Source: Nocardia amamiensis
GTDB lineage: Bacteria; Actinomycetota; Actinomycetes; Mycobacteriales; Mycobacteriaceae
Assembly (NCBI RefSeq): GCF_015477605.1
Contig: NZ_JADLQX010000038.1
Location: 1-60,838 of the forward strand
Reading direction: 5' to 3'
DNA length: 60,838 bases
Shown: one piece after another, positions 1 through 8,204 of the stretch
How the letters are laid out: every line of letters starts with the position of its first letter
Numbering within the stretch: the first letter of the stretch is position 1
The notes under the pieces: generated by a model
The model's database searches: none
What the model was told of the DNA's origin: nothing
What the model saw: the letters and a program-made list of their open reading frames with translations, nothing else
Program-made: the position numbers and the translations under genes

Positions 1-123
1 CCCCACACCAGCGATCGTAAACGGTCACAGTGCGTAGCCGCCCAGACAACCGAACCCGTCCACCCACCGGCACGGTTAATGTGCCCGGCCCGCCACGCAC
101 ACCAACCCCTTGGAATCATTCAT

Positions 124-1176
124 CTAGAGGTCGATGACCAGGGAGTCGCCCGCCGCTCGGGACACGCAGGCGAGCATGTGATCGCCGCGTTCGGCGCCGG
201 GCAGGATGTGGTCCCGGTGATCGATCTGCCCGGCCAGCACGCCGATCTTGCAGGTGCCGCAGAAACCCTGCTGGCAGGAGTAGACCGCTCCGGGAACCGC
301 GCGCCGGATCGCGGTGAGCGCGGTTTCGTCGGCACCGACCCGGATGGTGCGGCCGGTGCGGGCCAGGATGAGATCGAATTCCCGGCCGTCGATGACCGGC
401 GGCGCGGAGAAGCGCTCGGTGTGCAGCGACCCGGTCGGATTGATCGCGAACATGCTGCGCTGGGCAGCGGCCAGTACCGGCGGCGGACCGCACACGTACA
501 CGGCCGCACCCGGTTCCGCTCGCTTCAGCAGTTCCGCGATATCCGGCACGCCGCATTCGTCGTCGGGACGAATCTCGGCGACCGGCAGTTCATCGACAAA
601 CGGCATCGAATCCCGCGTCCGTCCCAGATACACCAGGTGGCCGCGTGCCCCGGCCGCCTGCACCATCGGCAGGATCGGTGTGATGCCGATGCCGCCCGCG
701 ATGAACAGGTATGACGGGGCATCCACGAATGGGAACGCATTGCGTGGCCCGCGCGCCCGCAACAATTCGCCGGGCCGCACGGCGTAATGCATCTCGATCG
801 ACCCCCCACCGCCATCGATGATGCGCCGCACCGCGATTCGATAGCGGAACGGGTCGTTCGGATCGCCGCACAGCGAATACTGTCGCTGCTTGCCGGACGG
901 GAGGAACACATCGAGATGCGCTCCCGGCCGCCACTGCGGCAGCGGCCCGCCATCCGCCCGGCGCAGCGTGAAGCTGATCACGTCGACTGCCTCCGCGTGC
1001 ACTCGGTCGACCACCAGATCGAGATCGAATCCGTAATGCCGCACCGGTTTCGATCTCGACAGCAGCGGCGCGGCCGGACCGGAGACGAAGACGTGCTTAT
1101 AAGCATCGATCACCGTGCCGAGCATGCGCAGGCTCGGCGGCGGCGTGAATTCCGCTGCGACCATGACGTTTCCCAT
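124..1176 (-). CDS. PDR/VanB-family flavin/[2Fe-2S] oxidoreductase
   Basis: A 350-aa reductase that should pass electrons from NAD(P)H through flavin to a C-terminal plant-type [2Fe-2S] cluster. Visible are a ferredoxin-reductase fold (RQYSLCGDP flavin motif, FIAGGIGITPILPM nucleotide motif, YVCGPPPVL) and, near the C-terminus, SCQQGFCGTC with a fourth Cys in MLACVSRA (C-x4-C-x2-C-x29-C). The open frame runs far upstream, but MGNVMVAAEF at 1176 is the real start: its A is shared with the TGA of the upstream gene (TGATG), so the two are translationally coupled. The natural partner is therefore the PF10118 protein next door. The electron acceptor is inferred, not shown. Confidence 0.85.
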   Translation of the reverse strand: MGNVMVAAEFTPPPSLRMLGTVIDAYKHVFVSGPAAPLLSRSKPVRHYGFDLDLVVDRVHAEAVDVISFTLRRADGGPLPQWRPGAHLDVFLPSGKQRQYSLCGDPNDPFRYRIAVRRIIDGGGGSIEMHYAVRPGELLRARGPRNAFPFVDAPSYLFIAGGIGITPILPMVQAAGARGHLVYLGRTRDSMPFVDELPVAEIRPDDECGVPDIAELLKRAEPGAAVYVCGPPPVLAAAQRSMFAINPTGSLHTERFSAPPVIDGREFDLILARTGRTIRVGADETALTAIRRAVPGAVYSCQQGFCGTCKIGVLAGQIDHRDHILPGAERGDHMLACVSRAAGDSLVIDL

Positions 1177-2069
1177 CAGTGCTCGGCCGCCCGGGCGGCG
1201 GGCGAGTGCGCGAGATACCGCAGCGCGGTATCCATCGAACCCAGCTGCGATGGATGAAAGCTCGGCCGGAGATATCTCGGCATCTCGGTGAAAAACACTG
1301 TCCAACTCGGGATCACACCGCGCCGGGTCGCGCTGACGAACTGCCGGATCCACGACCGGCCCTTGTGCTCCGACGGATCCCTCTTGTACAAGTACGCCGT
1401 CGACACGATGAACAGCGGCAGCAGTGTAGCGGTGGCCAGGATCGCGGTACGCGCCCGGCGCGCGTAACTCCCGTCGACGTACTGGAACGCGTCGAACACG
1501 ACGCTGCGATGCTCGACCTCTTCCGCGCCGTGCCAGCGGACCAGGTCCAGCATGGCCGGATGCATGCCCTGTTCCGCCAGGATGTTCGCGTTCAGCAGCC
1601 ATTCGCCGATCACCGCGGTGAAATGTTCCATGCCGGCGAACAGGCCGAGGCGCTCCTTCAGCCATTCCTCGCCGGCACGGCCGGTGAGCCCGTGGCCGCC
1701 GAGGATGCGGTCGACCAGCCAGGCGACCTTCGACACGTAGGAATCGACATCCAGGCCGATCGACTGCAGATGCTTGCGCGCGCCCTCGTGACTGCTGGCA
1801 TGCATGGACTCCTGGCCGATGAAACCCTGCACCTCCTCCCGCAGCCGCTCGTCGTCGATATGCGGGAGGGCCTCCGCCAGACACTGCGCCATGGCGCGCT
1901 CGCCCTCGGGCAGCACCAGATGCATCACGTTGACGATGTGGGTCGCCAGCACCTCGCCGGGGATGTAGTGCATCGGAACCGAGGCGAAGTCGAACCGGAC
2001 GTCGCGGGCATTGATCGCGTGCGCCTCGTCGCGGTAGGGGCGCTCCGTCGTAGCAGCTTTCTCAGCCAT
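1176..2069 (-). CDS. PF10118 'metal-dependent hydrolase' family protein, probable di-iron protein
   Basis: A 297-aa protein of the family annotated as predicted metal-dependent hydrolase (COG3687). The start MAEKAATTER was preferred over an in-frame ATG 24 bases upstream. Helical segments carry E57 (PEGERAM), E87-x-x-H90 (QESMH), E148-H149 (GMEHF) and E184-x-x-H187 (EEVEH). That spacing is the E, ExxH, E, ExxH pattern of ferritin-like di-iron carboxylate proteins. A hydrophobic stretch lies at about 208-228. The gene shares a base with a downstream [2Fe-2S] reductase and diverges from a TetR regulator. Family membership is fairly sure. An oxygenase or oxidase role is my inference from ligands and partner. 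Confidence 0.75.
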   Translation of the reverse strand: MAEKAATTERPYRDEAHAINARDVRFDFASVPMHYIPGEVLATHIVNVMHLVLPEGERAMAQCLAEALPHIDDERLREEVQGFIGQESMHASSHEGARKHLQSIGLDVDSYVSKVAWLVDRILGGHGLTGRAGEEWLKERLGLFAGMEHFTAVIGEWLLNANILAEQGMHPAMLDLVRWHGAEEVEHRSVVFDAFQYVDGSYARRARTAILATATLLPLFIVSTAYLYKRDPSEHKGRSWIRQFVSATRRGVIPSWTVFFTEMPRYLRPSFHPSQLGSMDTALRYLAHSPAARAAEH

Positions 2070-2085
2070 GGAACGGACAGTACAC

Positions 2086-2137
2086 CGCAACAAATTCTAT
2101 TGCAATGTGTCCGCAACATTTGATTGCCATATGTTGC
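2086..2137. promoter_or_regulatory. Candidate TetR operator in the divergent promoter region
   Basis: Between the PF10118 gene and the TetR gene are two copies of CCGCAACA (2086-2093, last base differs; 2112-2118) about 26 bp apart. The second begins the inverted repeat GCAACAT-N11-ATGTTGC (2113-2137). The placement suits autoregulation plus control of the divergent reductase operon. Binding is inferred. Confidence 0.4.
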
Positions 2138-2168
2138 AGAGCCCTCGAAAACTGCTACGCTTCGAGGC

Positions 2169-2783
2169 GTGATAGCCGAGCCGACCAGCCCCGTCAGCCC
2201 GAAAAGCGAGGACGACAGCATCGAATCGCGGATCCTCGACGCGGCCCTGGTCCAGTTCGAGAAGGTCGGCGTCAAGAAGACGACCATCGAGGATGTCGCC
2301 CGTCAGGCGGGCGTCGATCGCGTCACCGTCTACCGGCGCGTCGGCTCACGCGACGACCTGGTGCGAGCAGTGGTCAGCCGCGAGGTCGGCGCCGTCCTCG
2401 CCGAAGTGGCGCAGATCCCCGACCGGCACGACAACATCGCCGACCTGGTCGCCGACATCTTCGTCACCGTCCTCACTCGGTGGCGCAACCACTCGCTGGT
2501 CCACCGGATGCTGACGATCGAGCCCGACCGCATGATCACCAAGCTCACCACCGAGGGCGCGACGACATTCGCGATGTCCGTGGCGACCGCGGCTGCCGCC
2601 CTCGAACGCGCTGTCGAGCGCGAGTTGCTCCCCGAGACACCGGACGTGATGGCCCGCGCGGAAGTCGTCTGCCGCGTCGTCCACTCCCTGATCCTCGCCC
2701 CGGACGGCGGCATGCGGCTCGACTCCGACTCGGAGATGGACGATTTCGCGCGAAAGTACCTTCTGCCGATCATCGTCTGCTGA
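2169..2783 (+). CDS. TetR-family transcriptional regulator
   Basis: About 204 aa from a GTG at 2169 (VIAEPTSP); an ATG at 2124 would add 15 residues that overlap the likely operator. The N-terminal helix-turn-helix reads SRILDAALVQFEKVG and then TIEDVARQAGVDRVTVYRRV, classic TetR. The C-terminal ligand/dimer part is divergent and gives no ligand clue. It is divergent from the PF10118/reductase operon, the usual arrangement for a local repressor. The short, AT-richer gap between them holds inverted repeats. Confidence 0.85.
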   Translation: MIAEPTSPVSPKSEDDSIESRILDAALVQFEKVGVKKTTIEDVARQAGVDRVTVYRRVGSRDDLVRAVVSREVGAVLAEVAQIPDRHDNIADLVADIFVTVLTRWRNHSLVHRMLTIEPDRMITKLTTEGATTFAMSVATAAAALERAVERELLPETPDVMARAEVVCRVVHSLILAPDGGMRLDSDSEMDDFARKYLLPIIVC

Positions 2784-2930
2784 AGCAGTCGGCCCAGCTC
2801 GCGTTGTCCCGACCCGCTACGGGACTGCCTTCGTTGAAGCAGATTCCCGCGGCAGTAGCCGGCGACCCGGGCCGGACAGAATGACCCACCTCGGCGGAGG
2901 CGGGTAATCCGGCCGAGGCGGTGGGGCGAC

Positions 2931-4634
2931 TCATGTCGTTGTCTGCACGACCGGAGGCCAGTCCTGGGGCTCCACATTTCCCGGCTGATGGGACAGCAAG
3001 GTTTCATCCCAATCGAACGTCGGCGGTGGCGGACCCCACTGACGTGGGTTTCGGAAAGATACCGGGTCGGTGCCGAACTCGGTCCTACCGAACGTTGCCC
3101 TGTCTCGGAATGCCACTCCCGTGAAGTTGGTGGAGCTGGAGAAACTCGCTCGTGAGAACTCTACTGAGCCGGAGAACGTCGTCGCCGAGAAGTCCGCCTC
3201 GCCGGAGAACGCCGCCATAGAGAAGTCGGCCTCGCCGGAGAACCTCGCCCCTTGGAACTCCGCCCTGCCCGAGAACCTCGCCGACAGAAACCGCGCCTCG
3301 CCGCAGAAGCTCGCCTGTGAGAACTCCGCTGTGATGGCGAAACTCGCGAACCCGAAGTCTGCCGAGCTGGAGAATGTCGCCTTCGGGAAAATTCCTGAGC
3401 CGTCGAACTTCGCCTTCGAGAAGTCCGCATCGCCGGAGAATGTCGTCGCCGAGAAGTCGGCCGGGCCGGAGAACCTCGCCACCTCGAAGTTCGCCGGGCC
3501 GAAAACCGTCTCAGTGAACCTCACTATTCCGGAGAACTTCGCTCCCCCGAACAGCGCCTCGCCGGTGAACGTCGCTTTCGTGAAGCTTGCCTCGCCGGTG
3601 AATCTCGCCAACACGAAGAGCGCCATGCCGGTGAAGGTCGCCTGCGTGAAGTCCGCCGCGATGTCGAACCTCGCCTGCCTGAACCAGGTATCGCCGGAGA
3701 AGGTCGCTCCCGGGAACGACGCGGTACTGGTGAACTTCGACTCCCGGAAGTTCGCGGTACCGGAAAACGTTGCCCCCTCGAACACCGACCAGCCTATCGT
3801 CGCGCCCAAGAACGACACGTCGCCGGAGAACGTTGTCTCCTCGAACCACGCCGCGCCGGAGAACGTCGCTCCCGCGAACTCTGTCGTACCGGAGAACCTC
3901 GCCTGGTCGAACCGGGCGGTGCCGCGGAATTGAGCTCCGTAGAAGTTGGCGGATTCCAGCTGAGCGGTGCGGAAGTCGAAGTCGTTTGTTGTCCAGTCGT
4001 ATTCGGCATCGGGACGCAGATGGTCGGCGATCACGCGGACGATGGTTTTCCGGACTTCGCGGTCGTTCTGCCGGTATTCGGTGTGCTCCTCCTGCTCGAC
4101 ATCGGCTGCCCCACTGCTGGTGCGCTGCACCACCGTTTTCGTCACCAGCTTGGCGCGGCCGCTGCCGCCGTGCGTGGCGTCGTAGGGAAGTCGCAGATAC
4201 CCGCACAGGACGTCGATGCACTGCTGGCGGTTGAGTCCGCTCGATTCGTCGGCGACACCGGCCATCGCGTATACCCCGGCCATGCGGATCGCGACATCGG
4301 CCGAGCCCAGCTGCGCCGCGGCCGCGCCGAAGCGTTCGGTGAAGCGGTTCTGCTCCAGGTCGCGTTGACGGCGGTAGGCCACCACCAGCGCTACCGCGCC
4401 ACCGACCCCACCCACGATGGTCAACGCCAGCTTCGTGATGTCGATCGGGGCTGCCGCGTTCTTATTGGTGGCGATCACCTGTGACAGCACCCACTGCGCG
4501 ATCGCCGCGATACCGACGCCGACGACCAGCGCCAGCGCGACCGAGGTGAACAGCGGGACCCTGCCGACGCGCCGACCGAGACCCACCATCGAACGTTTCG
4601 TCTGCGTACCCGCCGCACGCACCCACCCGAACAC
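2931..4634 (-). CDS. Membrane-anchored pentapeptide-repeat protein
   Basis: A 567-aa protein. Residues about 27-50 and 66-87 are two hydrophobic membrane segments, followed by a conserved cytoplasmic stretch (NRFTERFGAAAAQLG, then MAGVYAMAGVADES) typical of actinobacterial pentapeptide proteins. From about 205 to 525 runs a long array of five-residue repeats of the form A-x-F-S/T-G (for example ATFSGAAWF, ARFSGRAEF), which should fold as a right-handed quadrilateral beta-helix. The tail is Pro/Trp-rich. The start is a GTG at 4634; an ATG at 4589 is possible. Function unknown: such helices act as scaffolds and some mimic DNA. No operon partner is close. Confidence 0.85.
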   Translation of the reverse strand: MFGWVRAAGTQTKRSMVGLGRRVGRVPLFTSVALALVVGVGIAAIAQWVLSQVIATNKNAAAPIDITKLALTIVGGVGGAVALVVAYRRQRDLEQNRFTERFGAAAAQLGSADVAIRMAGVYAMAGVADESSGLNRQQCIDVLCGYLRLPYDATHGGSGRAKLVTKTVVQRTSSGAADVEQEEHTEYRQNDREVRKTIVRVIADHLRPDAEYDWTTNDFDFRTAQLESANFYGAQFRGTARFDQARFSGTTEFAGATFSGAAWFEETTFSGDVSFLGATIGWSVFEGATFSGTANFRESKFTSTASFPGATFSGDTWFRQARFDIAADFTQATFTGMALFVLARFTGEASFTKATFTGEALFGGAKFSGIVRFTETVFGPANFEVARFSGPADFSATTFSGDADFSKAKFDGSGIFPKATFSSSADFGFASFAITAEFSQASFCGEARFLSARFSGRAEFQGARFSGEADFSMAAFSGEADFSATTFSGSVEFSRASFSSSTNFTGVAFRDRATFGRTEFGTDPVSFRNPRQWGPPPPTFDWDETLLSHQPGNVEPQDWPPVVQTTT

Positions 4635-4963
4635 TGCTCGATTGTGAGCCGTTCAGCTGCGCGAGGCGACCCGAACGGACGATCCAAGCCCGTTGGCCTG
4701 CAGACCTGTGGGCGCCTACGCCGCCACAGCGAACTGGACGCCACAACCTGATCCAGCACCCCTGGCTCCGAAGCGTTCCCCGCGTATCACTGGAACTCTT
4801 CCAGCAGCAACACGCCGAGCAGTCCAATTCAAAGTGACTGTCGCCCAGGCATTTACGTACGCCTACGATAGTTTTCGGCAGTCGGACGCCGGCATACGAC
4901 GAACTTCGTATACCACTCTTGACGCAACCTGATCTCCGGGAACCGTTGGTGCACAATGCTGGA
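4635..4963. other. Gene-free gap with an inverted repeat before a LuxR gene
   Basis: No convincing gene here. The right end carries ATACGA-N6-TCGTAT (4894-4911), directly before the TTG/ATG start options of the LuxR regulator, a possible autoregulatory site. Confidence 0.4.
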
Positions 4964-5734
4964 ATGGAGGCTGTGCCAGGGGGAGACGCCAAACGCATCC
5001 ACGATCTCGCGCTGCAGATCATCACCGAGAAGGAGCCGGTCCGGGTCTGGCCGCTGCTGATGGAACGATTGACCGCCGATCTCCCATGCGACTTGGCGGT
5101 TCTCATCGACCTGAACTGGCGGGCAGGAACCGGCCATGCGCTCACCGGATCGCCGGACTGGCTACACGAGGCACCGCTCGACGCACTGATCCATGCGCAT
5201 ATGCGTTCTCATCCTTTGCTGCGGCATTACGCGCAGACGCAGGACAATACTCCGCTGACGATGGATGAGGTGGCCGACGACCGCTGGTGGAAGGGCGAGG
5301 CATACCGGGCGGGAAAGGATGCCATCGGTATCGACCGGCAACTGGCGTTGCCATTGAGCTCCGAACCCGGCCGAATCCGCGGCGTCATCATGAGCCGCAG
5401 CGGTCACGGATTCAGCGACCGCGATCTCGAGTACGCCGTGCTCGCCCGTTCGCTGCTCGACAAAGTCGAAGCGCACGAGGCGGCAGCTTTCGCCCACCAC
5501 ACGACGCTCGCCGATCCGGCGGAGTACAAGATCACTCCCCGGGAGTCGGCGGTGCTGGCGCTGCTGTGCGAAGGTCTTACCGCTCACGCCATCGGCACCC
5601 GGCTCGGGATCAAAGCGGCGACGGCCACGAAACATACCGAGAACCTCTACCGCAAGCTCGGTGTGCACGACCGCATCGCGGCACTGCGAAAGGCGCAGTC
5701 CCTCAACCTCATTCCTCCACCCTCCGGACAGTAG
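4964..5734 (+). CDS. LuxR-family regulator with an N-terminal sensor-like domain
   Basis: About 256 aa from ATG 4964; a TTG at 4919 would add 15 residues and neither start has a clear ribosome site. The last 65 residues are a LuxR/GerE helix-turn-helix: ITPRESAVLALLCEGLT, then IGTRLGIKAATATKHTENLY and RKLGVHDR. The N-terminal 180 residues look like the GAF/PAS-type region of actinobacterial LuxR proteins, and no ligand is evident. No receiver domain or phospho-Asp site is present, so it is probably not a classical response regulator. An inverted repeat lies just upstream. Confidence 0.8.
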   Translation: MEAVPGGDAKRIHDLALQIITEKEPVRVWPLLMERLTADLPCDLAVLIDLNWRAGTGHALTGSPDWLHEAPLDALIHAHMRSHPLLRHYAQTQDNTPLTMDEVADDRWWKGEAYRAGKDAIGIDRQLALPLSSEPGRIRGVIMSRSGHGFSDRDLEYAVLARSLLDKVEAHEAAAFAHHTTLADPAEYKITPRESAVLALLCEGLTAHAIGTRLGIKAATATKHTENLYRKLGVHDRIAALRKAQSLNLIPPPSGQ

Positions 5735-5861
5735 ACGGCCATGTCGTGCCGCCGTCCGCGCGCGGGCGCCCGCGCCGTCACGGCGGACCGGGTCGATCAT
5801 GGTTGTCGGTGCTGCATGTTAGCTTGCGCGGCATGACAGACAGGCGCAGCACGGGGTCGCG

Positions 5862-6476
5862 TTGACGCGGCGGGTCATCGAGTCGGTGCAGCGGGATCCC
5901 GGCCGGTCGATGTTCGAGCCCGTCGCGTGGGTCGGCCACACACCGTGGGGGGAGGGAGAGCCCCGGCCGATGCCGGAGGACGCGTTGGCGGGGGTGATGT
6001 TCCCGTCGGGGCGCCCGCTGTCGCCGAGTCTGCGAGAGTGGCTGGCGTTCGACGCGGGCCTGTTCGAGCGCTACGGATGGTTCGCCTCGGACGGCGGCTT
6101 CGCGCCCCGCCCGCTGGACCGGCTGGTCGACGACGAGCTGGGGCAGCCGTGGGGCGGGACGTATGAGCCGCTGGCCGAGCGGTTCCCGGAATGCTTCCTG
6201 CTACCGGGCGGGTCGGACTCCCGGCGCGTGCTGGCGGTGGGTGAGCCCGACTCGGAGGGTGAGTACCCGGTGCTGGCCCTCGACGTCGACGACATGCCGT
6301 ACGCGGGGCTGATGTACCCGGGCTTCGACGTCTACGCGGCTGAGGCGGCGGGGTTGGTCCACTGCGAGTTCGAGACCTACACGGACCTGGCCGGGGACCC
6401 GGTTTACGGGCGGCGCATGCGCGAGCACGCCGTGCGCAGTTTCGCGGGCCAGTTGTGCGCGGAGTACCCCTTCTGA
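5862..6476 (+). CDS. Hypothetical protein, weakly SMI1/KNR4 (SUKH)-like
   Basis: A 204-aa acidic protein read from a TTG; an ATG at 5910 (MFEPVAWVGH) may be the true start. No family is certain. The stretch LSPSLREWLAFDAGLF plus GEYPVLALDVDDMPYAG has the look of SUKH/SMI1-KNR4 proteins, which include toxin-immunity proteins, but I see no toxin neighbour. A ten-codon frame MTDRRSTGSR ends in a TTGA overlap with the TTG start, which may be coincidence. Codon use is normal for the window. Confidence 0.6.
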   Translation: MTRRVIESVQRDPGRSMFEPVAWVGHTPWGEGEPRPMPEDALAGVMFPSGRPLSPSLREWLAFDAGLFERYGWFASDGGFAPRPLDRLVDDELGQPWGGTYEPLAERFPECFLLPGGSDSRRVLAVGEPDSEGEYPVLALDVDDMPYAGLMYPGFDVYAAEAAGLVHCEFETYTDLAGDPVYGRRMREHAVRSFAGQLCAEYPF

Positions 6477-6641
6477 TCCGTGTCGCCTATCCACGACACC
6501 AAACGCGCCACCGGCCCGTGCGAATGGCATCCGGCTCGGTCCCCGCCAAAACCGCTGCGGAGGAATAGCATGTGCGCTCCGCCTACATCGTGAGGGACGA
6601 CGCCGAGATCCGCCCGTTCCCCCGCTCCGCGACCCATGGAA

Positions 6642-7061
6642 TCAGGCTGTGAGCGGCATCCGCATCGCCACAGTGGTCCCGCTGTCCCCGGTAGTCACAT
6701 TCACCTCGGGAATCACCGCGCGGATGATCGCGAGCCCGCGGCCGCGCACGGACGTCGCCTGCGGGTCGGGCGGCTTCCAGCGACCGTGATCGGCGACCGC
6801 GACGTTCAGCTCCGCGCCGGTGCACGAGGCGCGCAGGCGCACGGTGCCGCCGTCGCCGCGATGTCCGTGCTCGACCGCGTTCGCGCACGCCTCCCCGACC
6901 GCGAGCAGCACGTCGTAGATCCGGTCGGCGTCGATGCCGCATCGCTCCAGCCAGTCCTGAAAGGTGTGCCGGACTTTGGCCAAACGATCGGCGGTGGCCG
7001 GAAACTCCAGCTCCAACGGTCTGGGCGGCGTTCGAAGCCGAAGTGAGCGGAACGTGGTCAC
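6642..7061 (-). CDS. RsbW-type anti-sigma factor kinase (HATPase)
   Basis: A 139-aa protein, starting at GTG 7061, seven bases after a GGGAGG ribosome site at 7069-7074; the open frame continues upstream without support. Motifs are the GHKL ATPase N-box (AVGEACANAVEHG) and the G1/G2 boxes (VADHGRWKPP, RGRGLAIIRAV). Known relatives bind and inhibit a SigB/SigF-like sigma factor and phosphorylate STAS antagonists. The divergent STAS gene just to the right is the likely antagonist. No sigma factor gene lies in the window. Confidence 0.85.
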   Translation of the reverse strand: MTTFRSLRLRTPPRPLELEFPATADRLAKVRHTFQDWLERCGIDADRIYDVLLAVGEACANAVEHGHRGDGGTVRLRASCTGAELNVAVADHGRWKPPDPQATSVRGRGLAIIRAVIPEVNVTTGDSGTTVAMRMPLTA

Positions 7062-7273
7062 CTCGCTGCCTCCCTGCAACGTCGATATCGATTGCTCTCT
7101 AGCTCGTAGCAATACCCATTCGTTCACCGCGCAAGCCCGATCGAACGCGATCAGGCGCCCGATAGTGGTGTCCGTCTCCGTATTTCGGCGCGGCGATTAG
7201 GCCGGTCACAATCGGGTAGGTTGACTTCGGAGAACGCTTACAGCCTTGTCGCGCCCCGGCGTGACGAGGCTCG

Positions 7274-7684
7274 ATGCTGCAGAGGTGGGAAAGTGACGAA
7301 TTGCGAGCTGGGGTGTCAGCTGTGAGCGGCGCGGGCGCGTCCAAGGTTCTCGACCTACAGGTGCGCGAGCGCGGCGAGGTCGTCGTCGTCATTGTGCACG
7401 GCGAGGTCGACATGGCTTCGGCGCCGCAGCTTGGCGCCGCCTTGGAAGAGGCTCAGCGGGGCGGAAAGCCGCTGGTCGTCGACATGTCGGAGGTCGACTT
7501 CCTCGGCTCGGCGGGACTGAGCGTGCTGCTCGTCGCTTCCGAAGCGCAGCAGGCACGACTGCGCGTCGTTGCCTCCGACGCGGTGCGCCGCCCGATCGAA
7601 CTCACCGCGCTCGATGAGCTGCTTTCGGTGTTCCCCTCGCTGGACGCCGCGCTCGCAGCGGACGGGAGCAGCACCGCGAGCTGA
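7274..7684 (+). CDS. STAS-domain anti-anti-sigma factor
   Basis: A 136-aa RsbV-like protein. The STAS core runs from about 26 to 130, with the phosphorylatable serine S79 in MSEVDFLGSAGLSVLL. Several in-frame starts exist (ATG 7274, TTG 7301, GTG 7313 or 7322), so the first 10-17 residues are uncertain. It diverges from the anti-sigma kinase gene and converges with the PP2C/kinase/receiver operon, completing a partner-switch set. A dephosphorylating partner is present in the receiver-PP2C protein encoded at 9805-11034. Confidence 0.85.
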   Translation: MLQRWESDELRAGVSAVSGAGASKVLDLQVRERGEVVVVIVHGEVDMASAPQLGAALEEAQRGGKPLVVDMSEVDFLGSAGLSVLLVASEAQQARLRVVASDAVRRPIELTALDELLSVFPSLDAALAADGSSTAS

Positions 7685-7686
7685 TC

Positions 7687-7701
7687 GCGCCCAATGGGCG
7701 C
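7687..7701. terminator. Short hairpin between convergent genes
   Basis: GCGCCC-AAT-GGGCGC, a perfect 6-bp stem three bases past the STAS stop, between convergent genes. There is no T-run, so it is at best a weak bidirectional terminator. Confidence 0.35.
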
Positions 7702-7760
7702 TGGTCGGCCGAGGTCCGTCCGAAGCGCCGCGCATGACCGGGGTGCAGGCGGAGGAACGC

Positions 7761-8204
7761 CTAACGCTGCCGTGGCAACCGTACGACCTGCACGAAGAAC
7801 TCGTCGATCTGCTTGATCGCGGCGACGAACTGGTCGAGATCCACCGGCTTGGTCACGTACGCATTGGCGTGCAGTTTGTAGCTGCGCAGAATGTCCTCCT
7901 CGGCCGCCGAGGTGGTCAGCACGACGACCGGGATGTGCGTCAGCTCCGGATCGGCCTTGATCTTCTCCAGCACCTGCCTGCCGTCGTACTTCGGCAGGTT
8001 CAGGTCTAGCAGGATCAGATCGGGTCTCGGCGCGTTCGCGAACGGCCCCTGCCGGTACAGGAAGTCGAGCGCCTCCTGCCCGTCGTGCGCGACGTGCAGT
8101 GTGTTGCCGATCTTGTTGTCCTCGAACGCCTCCCGCGTCATCAACTCGTCGCCTGGATCGTCCTCGACGAGCAGGATGTCGACCGGCTGGCCGGGAATGG
8201 TCAT
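7761..8204 (-). CDS. Rcp1-type single-domain response regulator
   Basis: A 147-aa stand-alone receiver domain. The acid pocket is in LLVEDDPGDE, the phospho-acceptor D67 in LILLDLNLPKYDG, and the conserved Lys K119 in YVTKP. No output domain follows, as in Rcp1, which works with phytochrome-like kinases. Its ATG overlaps the stop of the upstream histidine kinase gene by four bases, so the two are co-translated and are almost certainly cognate. It may relay phosphate or act by protein contact. Confidence 0.9.
   Translation of the reverse strand: MTIPGQPVDILLVEDDPGDELMTREAFEDNKIGNTLHVAHDGQEALDFLYRQGPFANAPRPDLILLDLNLPKYDGRQVLEKIKADPELTHIPVVVLTTSAAEEDILRSYKLHANAYVTKPVDLDQFVAAIKQIDEFFVQVVRLPRQR

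Noticed and set aside
3070..3933. 864-bp plus-strand open frame rich in EK/SASPEN repeats
   Set aside because: It is exactly antisense to the pentapeptide repeats; the periodicity comes from the 15-bp repeat structure of the real minus-strand gene.
5833..5865. Ten-codon leader MTDRRSTGSR overlapping a TTG start
   Set aside because: Too short to support and the downstream start itself is uncertain; no attenuator structure seen.
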